From assembly GCA_051656785.1 (NCBI GenBank), contig JBOFJK010000006.1, forward strand, positions 179,534 to 243,533: a DNA stretch of 64,000 nt. Direction: 5' to 3'. Source of the DNA: UBA710 sp051656785 (GTDB taxonomy: Bacteria; Bacillota_I; Bacilli_A; Mycoplasmatales; Metamycoplasmataceae). Position 1 is the stretch's first letter. Every line of letters begins with the position of its first letter. The notes under the pieces are model-generated. The model did no database searches, had not been told where the DNA came from, and was given only the letters and a program-made list of their open reading frames with translations. Shown in pieces: positions 34,295-45,100 of this stretch. The translations under genes and the position numbers were made by a program.

Positions 34295-35301
34295 TGTCTA
34301 AAATAACTAAAATTAATTACAATGAAATCAAATCAAAAAAGATTTCAGAAAATAACACAATGTTTGTTATTCAACCTCTTGAAAGAGGGATGGCAAACAC
34401 TTTAGGAACATCAATTAGGAGAGTTTTACTTTCATCCATTTATGGTGTTTCCTCATTTGCAACAAAAATTAGTGGTATTTCACATGAATATGCTCCCATT
34501 CCTGGAGTTGATGTTGATGTTATAACATTATTATCAAACTTATCTCAAATCAAGTTTAAATATGATGCTGAAGTTTTTGGTGAGGATGCAATTATTAAAA
34601 TTCATTATAAAAATGAAGTTGAAGGTCCAGTTAAAGTTAGTGATTTATCAATTCCTTCAGAATTAGAATTAGCAACTAGTGCTCTAAAAGATATGGTAAT
34701 TGCTAATGTAGCTAAAAAAGGTGCATTAGAATTTGAAGTCTTTTTAAGAGCTGATAGAGGTTACTATGATTCAGATTACAATAAAATTCTTATTAAAGAA
34801 AATAGTTCAAAAATGGATTCAAAAATTAAAAGTGGATCATTTATTGCAATGGACTCAAACTTTTCTCCAATCATTAGAGTTTCGACAAGTGTTGAAGAAT
34901 TAAATACACCTTCATATGCAGTTCAAGAAAAATTAGAACTTTCAATTGAAACAAATGGAGCCATAGATGCTAAAACAGCCCTTTCACAAGCGGGAGAAAT
35001 AATGATTGCTCATATGCAAATTATTGGTGATGTTAAAAATCTGGACTTAAACAATATTTTTGAAGATGAATCTCCAAAGAAAGAAGATTCTAAATTTGAA
35101 TTAATGACTATTGATGATTTAGATTTAACAGTTCGTTCAACAAATGGACTAAGAAGAGCTAAAATTTCTAAGGTATCAGAATTGATTTCATTATCAGAAT
35201 CAGAATTAAAAAATATTAATTCAATTGGTGAAAAATCAGTAAATGAAATTGTTGCTAAACTAGAAGAATTAAAAATCATTCTAAATAAAGGAGATGAATA
35301 A
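34294..35301 (+). CDS. rpoA: RNA polymerase alpha subunit
   Basis: A 335-residue subunit. The N-terminal dimerisation domain includes ERGMANTLGTSIRRVLLSS and contacts beta and beta'. The C-terminal domain (about 265-330) has the helix-hairpin-helix GLRRAKISKVSELISLSESELKNI...IGEKSVNEI that binds UP elements and activators. The linker is acidic. Starts and stops overlap neighbours. Confidence 0.98.
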   Translation: MSKITKINYNEIKSKKISENNTMFVIQPLERGMANTLGTSIRRVLLSSIYGVSSFATKISGISHEYAPIPGVDVDVITLLSNLSQIKFKYDAEVFGEDAIIKIHYKNEVEGPVKVSDLSIPSELELATSALKDMVIANVAKKGALEFEVFLRADRGYYDSDYNKILIKENSSKMDSKIKSGSFIAMDSNFSPIIRVSTSVEELNTPSYAVQEKLELSIETNGAIDAKTALSQAGEIMIAHMQIIGDVKNLDLNNIFEDESPKKEDSKFELMTIDDLDLTVRSTNGLRRAKISKVSELISLSESELKNINSIGEKSVNEIVAKLEELKIILNKGDE

Positions 35302-35666
35302 TGGCTAACCCGCATCAACTTTTTAGAAGAAATGCAACATGAAGAAAACAAGTAATGCGTTCACTGGCAACCGATGTTATTGTTTATGGTAGAATTACAA
35401 CTACCGAAACAAGAGCTAAAGAAGTTAGAAGACATGTTGAAAAAATGATCACTAAAGGCAAAACAAATACTTTAAGTTCAAGAAGAGCAGCAGCAGCATT
35501 TTTAAGAGATATTGAAACTAAAGAAGGTGTATCAGCTTTAAAATTTTTATTTGAAACTATTGCTCCTAAGTATAAAGATCGTAAAGGTGGTTATACAAGA
35601 ATTATTAAATTACCAGCTCGTCAAGGTGATGCAACTAAAATGGCAATCATTGAATTAGTTAAATAA
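35301..35666 (+). CDS. rplQ: Ribosomal protein L17
   Basis: A 121-residue 50S protein, last gene of the operon. MANPHQLFRRNATWRKQVMR (Trp by TGA at 35339), TTETRAKEVRRHVEKMIT and GGYTRIIKLPARQGD are conserved. A strong terminator follows 26 bases later. Confidence 0.97.
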
Positions 35667-35692
35667 GATAATGACAATTTCAATCTAAAATT

Positions 35693-35719
35693 AAAAAGCA
35701 CCAACATGAGGTGCTTTTT
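35693..35719. terminator. Strong bidirectional terminator
   Basis: AAAAAGCACC pairs perfectly with GGTGCTTTTT around loop AACATGA. It has an A-run on one side and a T-run on the other, so it works for both rplQ and the converging ABC gene. It is the clearest terminator in the window. Confidence 0.9.
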
Positions 35720-35742
35720 AATACTATATCTTTATCATCATT

Positions 35743-36579
35743 TTAATAAGCAATGTATTTTTTAAGCATTTTGGAAACACTACCAAATTCATCAACAACT
35801 TCTTTAGTAGTTAAATCAATTTTAAGTTCATGTTCAGCAAGAACAACAATTCTTTCAACCATTTCTGTAATAGCATCAATATCATGAGAAATCAACACTA
35901 ATGAAGTTTGGTTCTTATTGCAATATTCAATAATAAAGTTTTGAATATTAGTTTTAATAGCAATATCAAGACCTGTTGTAAATTCATCTAGAAATAAAAC
36001 TTTAGGATTATTTATTAATGAGATAAAAACATTTAATCTTTGTTTTTGCCCACCTGAAAGTTTTGAAATACGACGATCTAAAATATCTTTAATTTGGAAT
36101 GTTTCTAAAATGTAATTAAATTCTTCAATATCAATATTATTAATTTCATTTAGTTTAATAACAAAATCAATAATATCTTTAATTGTTAAACCAGTTGGAA
36201 ATTCAAAATCTTGGAACTGAACTCCTAAGTGTTCATAAGGTTTATGTTTCTTATGATCAAAATGATAAATAATTTCTCCGCTAGTAGGCTTTCTTGTTCC
36301 AGATAATATTTCCACCATAACAGTTTTACCAGCACCATTAGGACCTAGGAAAGCGATCTTTTCACCTTTATATATATTGAAAGATACATTCTCAAAAATT
36401 GTTTTTAAACCTTTTGAAGATTTAATTTTACATGTTAAATTTTTTATCTCAACTAGTAACTCTTTTTGAGAGGAAACAGCACTATGATAAATCATCAAAT
36501 CATCATAAGGATTATGACGTTTCTTCATTTCGATTTCTTCAACTTTATCTCAAACATTGTTGTTGTGTGTGTGTTTCAT
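35743..36579 (-). CDS. ABC transporter ATP-binding protein
   Basis: A 278-residue ATPase. I take the ATG at 36579: an AAAGG site precedes it and reading passes through one TGA Trp before the ATG at 36528. Walker A is GPNGAGKTV, the signature LSGGQKQR, and Walker B LFLDEF followed by TTGLD. The N-terminus carries a HTHNNN stretch from ACAC repeats. It lies 31 bases after the permease gene and is surely its partner. The substrate is unknown; ABC-2 pairs often export lipids, drugs or peptides. Confidence 0.9.
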
Positions 36580-36610
36580 ATTATTTTACCTTTCCCTTTC
36601 TACTTTATGT

Positions 36611-37465
36611 CTATCTACTTGATCAAGAGAATTTCTTGTAAGCTACAAAATTAAATCCAACAAAAATAACTAATGGCATAAATAGATTTAGTGGTTTTTG
36701 TCATCCAGCAATAATTAATAAAGGGTCTCCCCCTGGTTTTGTGACATCATTAATATAGAAATCTTTAAATTCAAAAATACTTCTTGAAACCCCATCTACT
36801 GGTTCAATTAAAACATTATTAAGTAGTGAAGTTGAATAGTTAATAGGTGATAATAAACTTACAAATTTAATTGCATCAATCCCACCAATAACAGAGATTG
36901 GAATAAAGTAACCTGCTAGTGTGATAGTAAGCATCATAAATGACAATCCAATTAACTGAACACTTGAAGATTTTTTAGAAACAGAAGCTAGTATAATTCC
37001 AGTTGCAATTGATGTTATATATAACATTAATAAAGCAATTAAAAATTCTCCTCAATTTATGTGACCTAATTCATCACCAATTTTCACATTTAAAAAACAT
37101 AAGAAAAGAATGACAATAAAGATTGTTGAAAAGCAACACATTATGAAGAATCAAGCAGAAACAATCAAATTATATTTTACAGGTGTTATTGTTGATGTTG
37201 AAATTTTCCGTAAGATTATTGAATGCTTTATTTCAACAAGCATTTGTGGTAAGGAAATTAAAGTAACTGGCAAAACAGATAAGGCAATAAAAGAAGGAAA
37301 GGCTTGTACAAAAACATTCATACTATCATTACTACTTCCAATTACATAATAAATTAACATAAAACCAGTAGGTAATAAAAACATTGTTAATGGACCTACT
37401 TTTGATTTCCAAAAGAATTTATGGATTAAGATAATAATTGACATTTGGGCATTCATGTTTTTCAT
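36611..37465 (-). CDS. ABC-2 type permease
   Basis: A 284-residue integral membrane protein with about six hydrophobic segments, open through several TGA codons (for example at 37149-37151 and 36699-36701). The C-terminal half has GLSFMMLTITLAGYFIPIS and LLSPINYSTSLLNN, typical of ABC-2 permeases. It precedes its ATPase gene in the same operon. The predicted segments match the usual length of the family. Confidence 0.85.
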
Positions 37466-37521
37466 ATGTTTAAGATTATATAATAAAAATAACTTTTAAA
37501 CAATATTTAATTTAACTTAAT

Positions 37522-37800
37522 TTAAAGAGTTTGTGCCTTAATTGTTTTGTTGTATTCTGAAACAAATGCATTGAATAAACTTATTATATGTTTATATGTA
37601 GGGTCTTCATTTTCTTCATCATATTCAATTTCAATATCTTCGTCACTTGGAGTTTTTGATGCTAAACTAACTAAAAATTTATTTATTCCTTCGTTTGTTC
37701 ATTCATCTGAGTTATCTGATATTAGTAACATTTCTTTTGCAAAGCTTACTATTATTTCTTTTGTTTCTAAATTCTCTTTTTGACTAATTTTTAAAATCAT
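37522..37800 (-). CDS. Small acidic protein in the PHP/ATPase operon
   Basis: 92 residues, very acidic in the middle (SDEDIEIEYDEENEDPT), no membrane segment and no family I recognise. One TGA-coded Trp is in SDEWTNEG. Its ATG follows the stop of the ATPase gene with a one-base gap, so it is co-translated with it. It could be a regulator, a DNA mimic or an inhibitor of its partners, but that is inference from charge and position only. Confidence 0.65.
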
Positions 37801-37801
37801 T

Positions 37802-39409
37802 TTATTTTTCTCCTTTTACTTTCATATATCTTCTTTCAAGGAAACTAAGTCCACCTTCAAGATAATGTGTTGAATCAAGTTCACTATTTTTATTATTAAC
37901 AGTAGTTGATTCATAATATTGTTCAGTTTTACTATTTAAATCAGCAACTATAACTTTACTCGGGTTTGTTAGTATTCCAATATTTGCATTATGGGTTACT
38001 ATAAAAACTTGTTGTTCTTTTTTTGCAATCATTTCTAAAATATTTGTAGCAATAGTATGATTATCTAAATTATCTTCTGGTTGATCTAAGAATAAAATCT
38101 TATCCATTGAATTATTGAATTTATATTTAATTCCATAAATTGATTTTTGACCAAGTGACATTGTGTCATAATCTTTTCCCTCAGCATATACTTTTACATA
38201 TTTTTTAAGGTTTCTAGAAATACAATTTGAAATTCTTTTTCTATCAAAATCTTTTGGGCCATTTTTGATAAGATTCAACAACCATTTTGAAATATCGCTT
38301 ATTGATCCTCCTGGTGTTGGAAGTACTATTTTAAGAATATCAACTATTTCTTCTTGATCTAGTTTAACAACTGAATCAATCTTATAAGATAAGAGTGTAT
38401 TATTAATTTTATTATTATCAAAGTTTAAATATATTTCTTTATTTATCAATTCTTCAAATAAAGTTTTTTGATAAACGATTTCATGAGCAAGTTTTTTAAA
38501 GTAATTTTGAGCTTGTCTTTCATATGCTTTTAATCCTTCTCCATTAAAGTCTTTTTTCTTGATGTCTTCTATTGTTTTAGTATAAGCTTTTTTAAAACAA
38601 ATAGACATAATACTAATTCTCTTAATATATGCTTCTCTTTCTTTAACAATCTTTAAAAGATCATCATATTCTTTTTGAAGTTTATTAATTTTTTCAATTA
38701 ATTCATTGTTAAATTTCTCATCAATATTAATTCCACTAAAGTTTAAAGCTTTGAACTTTTCTAATTCAACCTTTTGTTCCTTGCCATTATTAATAATTGC
38801 ATTTAAATTTCTCATTTCAATATTTATTTTTTGGCTGATATCAATATCTTTGTAATCTAGTTTAATTATTAATTTAGTTTGACCATCTGAAAGTGTTTTA
38901 ATTTGAAATGCATTAGTTCAGTTTATTTCATTTTGATTATTCATTTGAGAAATTTTCATCATTCCATTGTAGAAGTTTTCAATTTTCTTAACTAACTCCA
39001 AAATAACAGGAGATCCATCAATTAAATTTTGAACATAATCCTTTTTTTGTTTATCTATTTGGTCTAAGTTATTAATGTTTTTCTTAATTGGATCATCTTG
39101 AAAAATAACATCATATCTTTTTTCAAAATCAGTCTCCATTTCTTTTTTATTTTTTTTTGATAATTGATTAACATTTATTATTTCATTATTAAATTTTAGA
39201 GCTTTATCAAATGCTAGATTAAAATCACCTAAAGCATCAATTACACTTTTAGATATATATCCATTTTGTATTCCTGCCAGTAAATCAAATAATGTTGATT
39301 TACCTCCGCCCTTTGGACCAATTATTACATTTATATGTTCATCAAAATTAATTATTAATGGATCAGAAGTTAATGATTTTGTCGGTTTAAATATTATTTG
39401 TTTAATCAT
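37802..39409 (-). CDS. SMC/RecF-like ATPase, partner of PHP protein
   Basis: 535 residues. The P-loop GPKGGGKST lies at residues 31-39. A long charged, probably coiled-coil middle follows (EKINKLQKEYDDLLKIVKER). Near the C-terminus are a signature (SLGQKS), Walker B ILFLDQPEDNLD and a VTHNAN switch His. DQPEDNLD is typical of ATPases attached to PHP domains (TrlF/Ppl-like), though those are usually fused in one chain. Here the ATG overlaps the end of the PHP gene by 8 bases. A TGA Trp joins the two halves at 38918. It is likely a DNA- or RNA-sensing ATPase. Confidence 0.8.
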
Positions 39410-40073
39410 TTATTATTCCTTTTGCAAATATTTTATTTTCTCTCAACTTTTTTTTCAATGATTTAAAGTCTGCTGGATTTAAATCAATTTCAGTAATTAG
39501 TGTTGCTTGTTGAGGATAATTTTTTCAAATATGAGTATCTGAAAATGCAACTACTGAAGAAAATAATCCATCCTTAATTACTCTCTTATAATTTTGATGA
39601 TTAAAATTTGTGATTTCAAAAGCATCATAATCAATGCCTTCCAAATCTTTTGTTGTGAAGTGGTCTGATTTTCCGACATGTGGAATTTTAATAGTTTCAA
39701 AGTCACTAAAAATTGTATTTGTTTTACCAATTGTAATTCCGTTTTTTGGAATTTGAAATTTAGAAATTTCTCTAATTTTTAGTAATTGATCGATTGTTAA
39801 ATTTTCAGGAAATATATATATTAAATTGGCAATAACACCATTTGGTCTAACAATATTTACTTCAATACCAGGAAGGAAAACTATCCCTCCAGTTTCACCT
39901 AATTCTTTACACTCTAAATATAAATCAACATCAAAAACATTATGATCAGTAAAAGAGGCTAAACGCACACCTGCTTTATATAATCTTAAAACAGAATCAT
40001 ATACTGATTCTCATTTTACTGGATCTCCATTTTGCATTGAAGCATAAGAATGTAGATGTAAATCTACTCTCAA
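39402..40073 (-). CDS. PHP-domain phosphoesterase, partner of SMC-like ATPase
   Basis: 223 residues. The start is TTG at 40073, with AAAGGTG 6 bases before it; this start keeps the essential DLHLHS motif (residues 4-9). The full metal set is visible: HxH, TDHN, LPGIEVN, PHVGKSDHF and FSDTHI, so it is probably an active metal-dependent phosphoesterase or nuclease. DNA polymerase X and histidinol phosphatase contain such domains too, but the overlap with an ATPase gene points to the PHP-ATPase family. TGA Trp codons are read in-frame. Confidence 0.85.
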
Positions 40074-40231
40074 GAGACACCTTTCTTTTTTTGTTTGGAT
40101 AATGCATCAATTTAATTAATAATTAATTTACCATTTTAATTAATAATATCAATACTATTTGCGATACCCTTGTTTAATTGTAACATTTTTTAAAACTTTA
40201 TTTTTTTGTTCCTGTTAAGTTTTGTTAATTA

Positions 40232-41221
40232 TTATTTTATTCTAGCTAATGTTTGGTTGATAGTATTTAATCTTACTGTTGAACCTATTGCAATTGTAAC
40301 AATTGGTAAGGTGTGAGCAAAGTCAAATTCTGCTATTATTGGAATATTTAAATCATATATAAAATCTTTAATAAAATCAACATATTTTATCCCTTTTGAA
40401 ATTTTTTCAAATCCCTCACATTTACCAATAATTAATCCACCTATTTTATGCAGTATTTCACTATTTCTTAATGAAGATAAATTCTTTTCAACTTGAGCTA
40501 AATTTAAATTATCGCTTTGACAAGTATCTTCAAAAAATAAAATGGTGTTATGATCAACATCTGGGAAGTATTTAGTTCCTAATAGTGGAATAAATGTATT
40601 TAAGTTACCTCCAATAATAACTCCTTCTATTACTCCCTTAGAAATAGTTATCATTTTATTTTTTGTCATCTCTTTATTGGGTACAGGATCTAAATTAGTT
40701 CATGGAATAAATAATGATGTGTATTCTTTAGGTATTTCTAATAAACCTAGTTTATCATTTATACAATTATCAATTAATGACTTAATATGAAATTCATTAA
40801 TATCGTTTTGATTATCAAATCCAACAATAAAAGAAGCGCCATAATAGGTTATTTTTTTTGTCATTGCATAAACTGCTAGTATCAATGCAGTTGTATTGCT
40901 ATGTCCTATTATTTTGATATTACTTTTTGCTATTTTGTCATAGTTTAAATATTCTAATATTGATGATGTATTATCACCACCAATTGATGGTAATAAAATA
41001 TCAATCTTTTTATTAGATATTAAATTGTTTATTTCATTGGCTCTTTCCATTGGCGAACCTGTTGTATAGCAACTCTTATTACTGAAAGCTAAATTTCCAT
41101 ACACAACATTAAATCCATTATAAATTAATATTTTTTCAGCTCTTTTTGCTTTTTGAGGAAATATTGAAATAATAGGGACTGTCACATTGTAAATACCAAC
41201 ATTTAATTTATTGTTCTTCAT
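40232..41221 (-). CDS. S66 serine peptidase (MccF / LD-carboxypeptidase-like)
   Basis: 329 residues. The catalytic triad can be placed: Ser108 in GHSNTT, Glu231 in FFEDT and His303 in FDFAHT. LPSIGGDNTSSIL before it is the usual GG-x-N loop. LD-carboxypeptidases trim peptidoglycan, which mycoplasmas lack. The MccF branch, which cleaves toxic peptidyl-nucleotides, is therefore more plausible, or a general peptide salvage role. It starts 15 bases after the mutM stop and is probably co-transcribed with it. Confidence 0.85.
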
Positions 41222-41236
41222 TAACTAATTGTACAA

Positions 41237-42061
41237 CTATCTTTGACAATTCGGACAATAATAAGTCCCCCTTTTATTAATATAATCTTTTACAATTAGT
41301 GAATCGCAATTAGTGCATTTTTTTCTTGCTCTGCCATAAACATTTAAATAACTTTGAAATGATCCAGTATGAGTATTATCAAATGTAAATGAAGAAACTG
41401 TTGTCCCATTATTTTTAACAGCAAGTTTTAAGATTCTTTTTGATTCTTTAACAATATCTTTACATTCTTCCAATGTTAATTCACCAGCTATTTTAAAAGG
41501 AGAAATTTTAGCACTAAATAATATCTCACAAGCATAGATATTTCCAATTCCAGAAACTACTGCTTGTTCTAACAACATTGTTTTAACAACTTTTTTTGAT
41601 TTTTTAATTTTCTCATATAAATAATTTGCATTGAATTCAAGATTTAAGGGATCAATTGCAATTTTAATTAGTTCAGGTGAATTTCTAAAATCTTTTGTTT
41701 CATAAATTGTAAAGGTTCCAAATTTTCTTGTGTCATGATAACAAAGATTGACATCTTCAAATTTAAATATTAAATGAATGTGTTTATCAATAATAGGTTC
41801 ATTAAGGTTTTTGATTCAGTATTTACCTTCCATTCTTAAATGACTAACCATTACATGTTCATTGTTTAAATAGAAAATTAAATATTTACCCAGTCTTTCA
41901 ACTTTTTTAATAGTAGTATTTATAAGTGTGTTTTTAAATGTCTTGACTGTAACATTTTTAATCATTTTCTCAGCTAAAACTTTAACATCTATTATCTTTT
42001 TACCCTTCATTTCATGATTTAAATAATTTACAACAGTTTGGACTTCTGGTAATTCTGGCAT
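41237..42061 (-). CDS. mutM: Formamidopyrimidine-DNA glycosylase
   Basis: A 274-residue base-excision enzyme that removes 8-oxoguanine. The mature N-terminus PELPEV gives catalytic Pro1 (residue 2) and Glu. Other conserved parts are HDTRKFGTF and VVSGIGNIYACEILF. The C-terminal zinc finger is CTNC...CPNC. Length matches the family. A TGA-coded Trp lies near residue 82. It is divergent from the helicase gene across a 122-base gap. Confidence 0.96.
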
Positions 42062-42134
42062 ATATTAACATTATATTATAATGATTTAATTATTTCTTGG
42101 ACTAAAAAAATAATATTAAAGAAGTGAATCTATA

Positions 42135-42140
42135 TATAAT
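42135..42140 (+). promoter_or_regulatory. -10 box of the helicase gene; G-run ribosome site
   Basis: TATAAT lies 44 bases before the ATG at 42184. A G6 run (42171-42176) sits where a Shine-Dalgarno would be, giving GGGGGG about 7 bases from the start. G-runs are very rare in this DNA. Confidence 0.5.
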
Positions 42141-42183
42141 TTCCCATATAATTTTCATATAAATACTAATGGGGGGCTAAAAT

Positions 42184-45100
42184 ATGGATCATAGTCGAAA
42201 ATACTTGAAAAATAAAGTTATCAACTTAGTATCGATAAGTACAAGAGATCGTACTATTTTTACTAGACTTAATTCTAGTGATATTTTTAGTCCAAGTGTT
42301 TTTTATGATATGAAAGATATTGTTTCTTTATTTGAAGATGGTAAGGATGCTAAGTTATCCCATAAAAATGATTGAAATAAATTGTCAGAAAAATTAAACA
42401 AAATTACAAATGCTAAAGAATATATAAAATTTTTAAATGATAATTCAATCTTCCTACCAAAAAGTAAAATTAATTTATTGTTATCTTCTTTTTCTAATTA
42501 TAAAGTAATAATCTTTGAATATTTAAAATCAAAATTTGAAGTATTAGATAAAAAATTAGCTAACTTAGATACTATGGCAACTGCAAGAGAAGCAGATAGC
42601 GGTGAGTGATGTTTATATTTAGCAAGATATTTTTTAACAGGTCATCTTTCTAATGGGGAAATAATTAAATCACCAATTATTTTTAAAGAGGTAAATATTG
42701 ATTTAGTTACTGCCACTTTAAAAAATAAAGAAGCTGATATGGAAATTAATGAAAAATTAATTGTTTATTTAATTAAGCAAGAGAAGAAGAGTGCTAAATT
42801 ACTTAAGATATGAAATGAGATTAATAATATCGATGATGCAATTAAATTTCTTAATGAAAACTTTTCATTTGATTTAAAACTACCAAATGAAAAAATGGAA
42901 TTTATTAATGAGGATATGCCTGATGTTCACAAAAGATTTACTAAAAAATTAGTTATTGAAGATTCATTTATCTTAGGTTTCTTTCAACCTAATGGTGGAA
43001 AATTGAAACAAGATTTAGAATACATAATCGAAACAGGTGTTGATGTATTTAATGATGAAAAAGTAATTGAAATTCTAAATTCAGAAGAAATGGTTTTTAG
43101 TGAAAAAACTAATTGAATTCAAATAAGTTCTCTTAATTTAAGTCAATTGTTTGCATTAAATTTATCAATTAAATCAAATACAATAATTCATGGACCTCCT
43201 GGAACAGGCAAGAGTGAAACTATTGCCAACATTATTGCCAACATTATTAGAAATGATAAAACTGCTCTTATGGTTTCTGAGAAGAAAGCTGCTCTTGATG
43301 TTTTATTAGATAGATTGGGACCCTTAAAAGATTTTGGAATTTTTTTTCAGGATTCTAGAGTCACAAAAGATAAAAACAATTTCTATAAAACAATTCAAAA
43401 ATTGAGCGATATTTATGGGCAGGATAATTCAAATTATTTTGACTTTTCTTATAGTGAAAAAGTTTTAGAAGATTTAATTAGTGAGAAACGAAAACTAAAT
43501 GAAGCTTGAAAAATATTAAAAATAATGAAAGAATGAAAAATTGATAATTTTGATTTAAATACTTACTTAAAAGTTAAACATCAAAAATTGAATGAAAAAA
43601 CAATTTCAGTAATTAAAAAATATAAATTAGATCAACTGTCTAAGTTTGATGTTTTTTCTATTATTGCTTTAGGAAAATTTTTAAAAGAAAGAAACCGATT
43701 TAATTATGATGATTTAGAAGATGTTCTTAATAAAATGAGAAATGCTTTTGTAGAATTTGAAGAAGAAATGTCAGAGCTTAATATTTTCTGAAACCGTCTT
43801 ACAAAATTTGATTTAACTACTTTATCCATTTTGGAAATTAAAAAGATTGAAAGAAGTCAACCAGAAATTTCAATGTTATTTCAACAATATCCTGACTTTA
43901 TCAAAATGTTTAATAAAAATATTTTCATTTATGAAGGATTAGAAAAATATTATTTTGAATTAGAAAAGTTTTGTAATATATTTAGATTAAGTAATGAAAT
44001 CCTGATCAGAATTATGAGAGAAAATGCGGCTAGAAAAATATTGGATGCACTTAATGCAGTTGGTATTTTGGAAAGGAAATATGTCATTAGTAATTGATAT
44101 TTAGAAAATGTAATTAGAACAAAGAATTTCAAGAAGATTAAGATTGATAATTGAAAATCAATAGTTACATTAATTAAAAAAATATCTACTCACTTTTCTA
44201 ATTTTGATAATTTCTTTGTTTATCTAATGAATAAGGAAACATTGAGTCCTTTAAATGTTTTCTTTTTTATTAAAGGTTTCCATTTTGAAAAATATCTAAC
44301 AGATTTTATTGAAAATAATTGATTGAAATTCAATCATATTTTACCAATAATTGTTAATGAAAATAATATAACGTATGATAAAATACAGTATGCTAAGATG
44401 ATATTTCAATTTGATGAACATTTTATGAATGAAGAAAATATAGCTTTAGTAGATAGATATAATAATATCAATATGGAAATATATCATACTGATGATATTG
44501 ATTGAGATATTATTATTAAGGAAATTTATCAAAAATTAATTATTACATGAAGAAATAAAATAAATAAATCAACTAATAAGGAAGATATTTTTGAAATTTT
44601 TAGAATTAGTAATTTGAAAAGACATCCAAAAATTAAAACCTTTATAAAAAAACACTTTAATTCTTTGTTAGAAATATTTCCAATTTGAATTTCTCGTCCA
44701 GAAGATGTTTCAGATATTATTGATTGTAGTCCAAAAATATTTGACTATGGAATTTTTGATGAAGCATCTCAAATGTTCTTAGAAAGAGCTTATCCTATTT
44801 TATATCGAACAAATATAAAAGTAGTTGCAGGTGATCGAATGCAATTAAAACCTTCTTCGTTCTTTAATAATAGATATAATGAAGGTGATGAAGATGATGA
44901 TGAAGAAGAAACTGAAGAGATAATTGAAATCTATAGGCTTAATTATAGTGATCTTGATTCTTTATTATTAAGAGCAATAGTTTCAAATTGAAATGAAATA
45001 CTATTAAATAATCACTACCGTTCCGTTTCACAAGATTTAATTGAATTTTCCAATAAAAATATTTATGGCAATAAATTGAATGTTGCCTCATTTAATAAAA

